Below, one piece after another: positions 29,214-32,393 of a DNA stretch of 32,393 bases. The position numbers and the translations under genes are program-made. The notes below the pieces were generated by a model. That model made no database searches and was not told where the DNA came from. It worked only from the letters and a program-made list of their open reading frames with translations. The first letter of the stretch is position 1, and every line of letters starts with the position of its first letter. The DNA is from Caldifarciminota bacterium (GTDB taxonomy: Bacteria > Hydrothermota > Hydrothermia > LBFQ01 > DSFT01), in assembly GCA_026986535.1 (NCBI GenBank), contig JALSOK010000114.1, positions 1-32,393 of the forward strand. Direction: 5' to 3'.

Positions 29214-31901
29214 ATGAACCTTCCCAAGACCTACTCCTATAAGGAAATAGAGGAAAAGTGGTACGACTGGTGGCAGAAGAAGGGTTATTTCAGGGCAAAT
29301 CCCGAAAATGTCCTTTCCGGAAGGAAGAAGCCCTTCGTGGTTATGATGCCGCCCCCCAATGTCACGGGGAAGATCCACATGGGTCATGTACTCGACAATA
29401 CCATTCAGGATATAGCCGTGCGCTTTCGCAGGATGCAGGGATACGAGGTGCTCTGGCAGCCGGGAACCGACCATGCCGGAATTGCTACCCAGAACAAGGT
29501 GGAAAGGGAGCTTGCGAAGGAGGGGAAGACCCGATTTGATCTGGGCAGGGAGGAGTTTCTCAGGAGGGTATGGGAGTGGAAGGAAAAGTATGGAAATATA
29601 ATAGTGAATCAGCTTAAGCGCCTGGGGGTCAGTGCCGACTGGAGCCGGGCCAGATTCACGATGGATCCGGACTACTACGAGGCTGTAATAACCGCCTTCG
29701 TCGAGCTGTACAGGGCGGGCCTGATATACAGAAATCTGTATCTCATAAACTGGTGCCCCCGTTGCGGGACCACTCTCGCGGATGATGAGGTGGAATACAG
29801 GGAGGTGGAGGGCAGGCTGTGGTATATTCGCTATCCGCTCGCGGATGGTAGCGGGGAGCTGGTGGTGGCAACCACCCGTCCGGAGACATATCTGGGCGAT
29901 ACTGCTGTGGCGGTGAATCCGGATGACGACAGGTATAAGCACCTTATTGGAAAGAAGGTGAGGTTACCCCTGGTGGACTGGATTCGCAGGGGCAGTCTTC
30001 CCGATGGGAAGGAGGTGGAGGTTTCTCCTGAAATCCCCATAATTGCGGACAGGAGGGTGGATAAGGAGTTCGGGACCGGTGCGGTGAAAGTGACTCCAGC
30101 CCACGACCCCACTGATTTCGAGATAGGGAACGAGCACAACCTTCCGAGGGTTATAGTGATGGACACTCAGGCCCGCATGAACGAGAACGCCGGTCCCTTC
30201 GAGGGGATGGACAGGTACGAGGCCCGAAAGAAAATCGTGGAACTCCTCAGGGAGGAGGGTTATCTGGTTAAAGAGGAGGAGCACCGCCACTCTGTCGGCC
30301 ATTGCTACAGATGTGGTACTGTGATCGAGCCGTACCTTTCGGAGCAGTGGTTCTTGAATCTGCGCCACTTCGCACCGGATGCGATAGAAGTGGTCAAAAG
30401 GGATCAGGTCAGGATCATTCCGGAGAGGGGAAAGAAGATTTACTTCAACTGGATGGAGAATGTCCGCGACTGGCCCATATCCAGACAGATCTGGTGGGGG
30501 CATAGAATACCCGTTTACTACGGTCCTGACGGCAGGATGTTCGTGGCAAAGACCTATGAGGAGGCCCTCGAGGAGGCCAGGAAGTACTATGGTGAAGAGG
30601 TCCAGCTGAGACAGGATGAAGATGTTCTGGACACATGGTTTTCATCGGCCCTGTGGCCATTTGCCACCCTGGGGTGGCCCAAGAATACACCCGAACTCAG
30701 GGCCTTCTTTCCCACCCACCTGCTCGTGACCGGATGGGATATCCTCTTCTTCTGGGTAGCCCGCATGATAGTCATGAGCCTGTTTTTCATGAAGAGGGAG
30801 CCTTTCAGGGTGGTGTATCTGCACGGTCTGGTAAGGGACGAATTGAGGCGTAAGATGTCCAAATCCCTCGGGAATTCTCCTGATCCTCTGGAGCTCTTCG
30901 ATAAGTACTCGGTGGATGGGGTGAGAATGGGACTGATGCTTATTGCCCCGGAGGGGCAGGACATAATTTTCTCTGAAAAGCGGATGGAGACCGGAAGAAA
31001 TTATGCCAACAAATTGTGGAATATAGGAAGATTCGTTCTGACGAATATAGAGGGGATACAGTTCGATTCTTCTTATCTGGAAGATGTGGAGAATCTCAGG
31101 CTCGAGGACAGGTGGATTCTTCATCACCTGGCCCGCCTGGTGGAAGAGGTCACCGGGGGGCTGGAGAATCACGAGTACAACGCAGTTGCCAGAAATCTGT
31201 ACGATTTTACATGGTCCCGATTTGCAGACTGGTACATAGAAGCCATAAAGACGAGGGAGGACAGGGACAGGGCTTTCTCTATTGCGGCATTTGTGCTTGA
31301 CAGGATTCTCCGCCTGCACCATCCCTTCATGCCCTTTATTACGGAGGAGATTTATCAGCATCTTCCCACGAAGGATGCGGAATCCATAATGGTAAGCCAG
31401 TGGCCGGAAGCCCTTTCCTACGATTTCCCCGGGGATGTGGAGAAATTCGAATTTCTCATGGATGTCATAAAGCAGGTCCGTGAAATCAAGGGAATCTTTC
31501 GCATCTCTCCCAGAAAACCCGTCAGGCTCCTAATAGATACTTCGAAGAGTAAAGAGCATCTGGCCCTCACTGTAAAGGAGAATATGCGGCTCATGAAACA
31601 CCTCGCCAGAGTCGAACTGGTGGATGAGACTGAAACAATTGTGAAGGGAAGCGGAACAGTTATCCTTCCGGGGTTTGCCGCTTATGTTCCCCTCGAGGGA
31701 GTGGATGTGGAGGCAGAGCGTGGGCGGCTCGAGAGGGAGTACAGCTCCCTGAAGAAACATGTGGAGAATCTCAGGAAGCGTCTGTCGGACGAGAATTTCC
31801 TGAGAAAAGCCCCCGCTCATGTCGTGGAGGCGCAGAAGGAGAAGCTCCGGGATATGGAGGAGAAACTGTTGAAAATAGAGGAGGCTTTGAAATCCCTATG
31901 A
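29214..31901 (+). CDS. valS: Valyl-tRNA synthetase
   Basis: Start moved from track 29178 to ATG 29214 (MNLPKTYSYKEIEEKWYDWW). PPPNVTGKIHMGHVLDNTIQDI, PGTDHAGIATQ, RKMSKSLGNSPDPLELFDKY, C-terminal coiled coil; TAAACT 7 nt before ATG. Confidence 0.96.
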   Translation: MNLPKTYSYKEIEEKWYDWWQKKGYFRANPENVLSGRKKPFVVMMPPPNVTGKIHMGHVLDNTIQDIAVRFRRMQGYEVLWQPGTDHAGIATQNKVERELAKEGKTRFDLGREEFLRRVWEWKEKYGNIIVNQLKRLGVSADWSRARFTMDPDYYEAVITAFVELYRAGLIYRNLYLINWCPRCGTTLADDEVEYREVEGRLWYIRYPLADGSGELVVATTRPETYLGDTAVAVNPDDDRYKHLIGKKVRLPLVDWIRRGSLPDGKEVEVSPEIPIIADRRVDKEFGTGAVKVTPAHDPTDFEIGNEHNLPRVIVMDTQARMNENAGPFEGMDRYEARKKIVELLREEGYLVKEEEHRHSVGHCYRCGTVIEPYLSEQWFLNLRHFAPDAIEVVKRDQVRIIPERGKKIYFNWMENVRDWPISRQIWWGHRIPVYYGPDGRMFVAKTYEEALEEARKYYGEEVQLRQDEDVLDTWFSSALWPFATLGWPKNTPELRAFFPTHLLVTGWDILFFWVARMIVMSLFFMKREPFRVVYLHGLVRDELRRKMSKSLGNSPDPLELFDKYSVDGVRMGLMLIAPEGQDIIFSEKRMETGRNYANKLWNIGRFVLTNIEGIQFDSSYLEDVENLRLEDRWILHHLARLVEEVTGGLENHEYNAVARNLYDFTWSRFADWYIEAIKTREDRDRAFSIAAFVLDRILRLHHPFMPFITEEIYQHLPTKDAESIMVSQWPEALSYDFPGDVEKFEFLMDVIKQVREIKGIFRISPRKPVRLLIDTSKSKEHLALTVKENMRLMKHLARVELVDETETIVKGSGTVILPGFAAYVPLEGVDVEAERGRLEREYSSLKKHVENLRKRLSDENFLRKAPAHVVEAQKEKLRDMEEKLLKIEEALKSL

Positions 31902-31907
31902 GTAATT

Positions 31908-31928
31908 GCGGGGATCTCCCCGCTTTTT
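31908..31928 (+). terminator. Rho-independent terminator of valS
   Basis: GCGGGG-ATCT-CCCCGC followed by TTTTT, 6 nt after the valS stop. Confidence 0.85.
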
Positions 31929-32033
31929 CTTCAGTCTATTAAAATTGCGCAGGAGCAGGAAAAAGGATTTCCATGGACTACCCCCGTTGCACAGCAAAGA
32001 CGGTCCTCCTGGAATTGGGCACAGGGGCAGAGG

Positions 32034-32207
32034 ATGAGAGCGCGAGATTTCTTTGAGGAGGTATTTGCCCGGGAAGGGATTATTCTGGCAGGCCAGAAGG
32101 CACAAAGGGATGATATGGGTTTTATCTCCATCGCTCTTGCTCTGGAATTCTATGAGGTTCAGCTGATCAAAAGAATGAAATTGGGACATACACTTAAAAT
32201 TGTGTAA
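32034..32207 (+). CDS. Small hypothetical protein, 57 aa
   Basis: MRARDFFEEVFAREGIILAGQKAQRDDMGFISIALALEFYEVQLIKRMKLGHTLKIV*; not in the track (<60 aa). Fills the space after a TAAAAT box at 31940-31945. Confidence 0.45.
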   Translation: MRARDFFEEVFAREGIILAGQKAQRDDMGFISIALALEFYEVQLIKRMKLGHTLKIV

Positions 32208-32222
32208 AGGGAGGTAGCAGAG

Positions 32223-32381
32223 ATGCCAGGGGGAAGGAGGAGGAAGATAAGCGATAGGGAGAGGAAGCTAATGGAGATGGCCGTGGAGATAGTGGAGAGC
32301 CCGGGATTTGAGGAGGTCATGAGATCCGGGAGGAAAGAATACACGAAGAGGAACCCCGAGGACCCTGCCAATGGACATTAA
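32223..32381 (+). CDS. Small charged hypothetical protein, 52 aa
   Basis: MPGGRRRKISDRERKLMEMAVEIVESPGFEEVMRSGRKEYTKRNPEDPANGH*, preceded by GGGAGGTAGCAGAG (SD) and a TAAAAT box at 32194-32199. Confidence 0.55.
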   Translation: MPGGRRRKISDRERKLMEMAVEIVESPGFEEVMRSGRKEYTKRNPEDPANGH

Positions 32382-32393
32382 GAGAGGAAGTAA

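Overview
The window is a dense bacterial chromosome segment. It opens with a 23S-5S rRNA unit that has no 16S in the ~255 bp visible upstream, followed by about 28 mostly housekeeping genes: dnaE, a lone V/A-type ATPase subunit C-like gene, a YegS/DAGK-like lipid kinase, rpsT-fur/perR-rpsF-ssb-rpsR-rplI-DUF151-ileS, DUF177, a tandem-ACT protein plus panD, Fe/Mn SOD, mtaD-type deaminase, tRNA-Glu(CTC), a HARP-type protein-only RNase P (PIN domain) coupled to a methylmalonyl-CoA-epimerase-like gene, a large HTH/TPR-like regulator, a large membrane-anchored coiled-coil protein, a CorC-like CBS protein, WecA/MraY-like and CapD-like enzymes, an HMA-domain protein and valS. Long antisense ORFs in the track are artefacts opposite dnaE, ileS, the dehydratase gene and 23S. 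I see no CRISPR array, prophage or transposase. The signals most worth follow-up are: (i) the HARP gene ending 2 nt from a convergent tRNA-Glu gene; (ii) a recurrent TAAAAT/TATAAT box 6-11 nt upstream of start codons lacking Shine-Dalgarno sequences, which predicts widespread leaderless mRNAs; (iii) free-standing aspartokinase-like ACT domains next to panD; (iv) a nested palindrome over the SOD promoter; (v) duplicated TTGACA promoter-like modules ahead of 23S; (vi) unannotated small ORFs, including a Cys-rich 42-codon frame just upstream of the tRNA. All calls come from reading the sequence; no searches were run.
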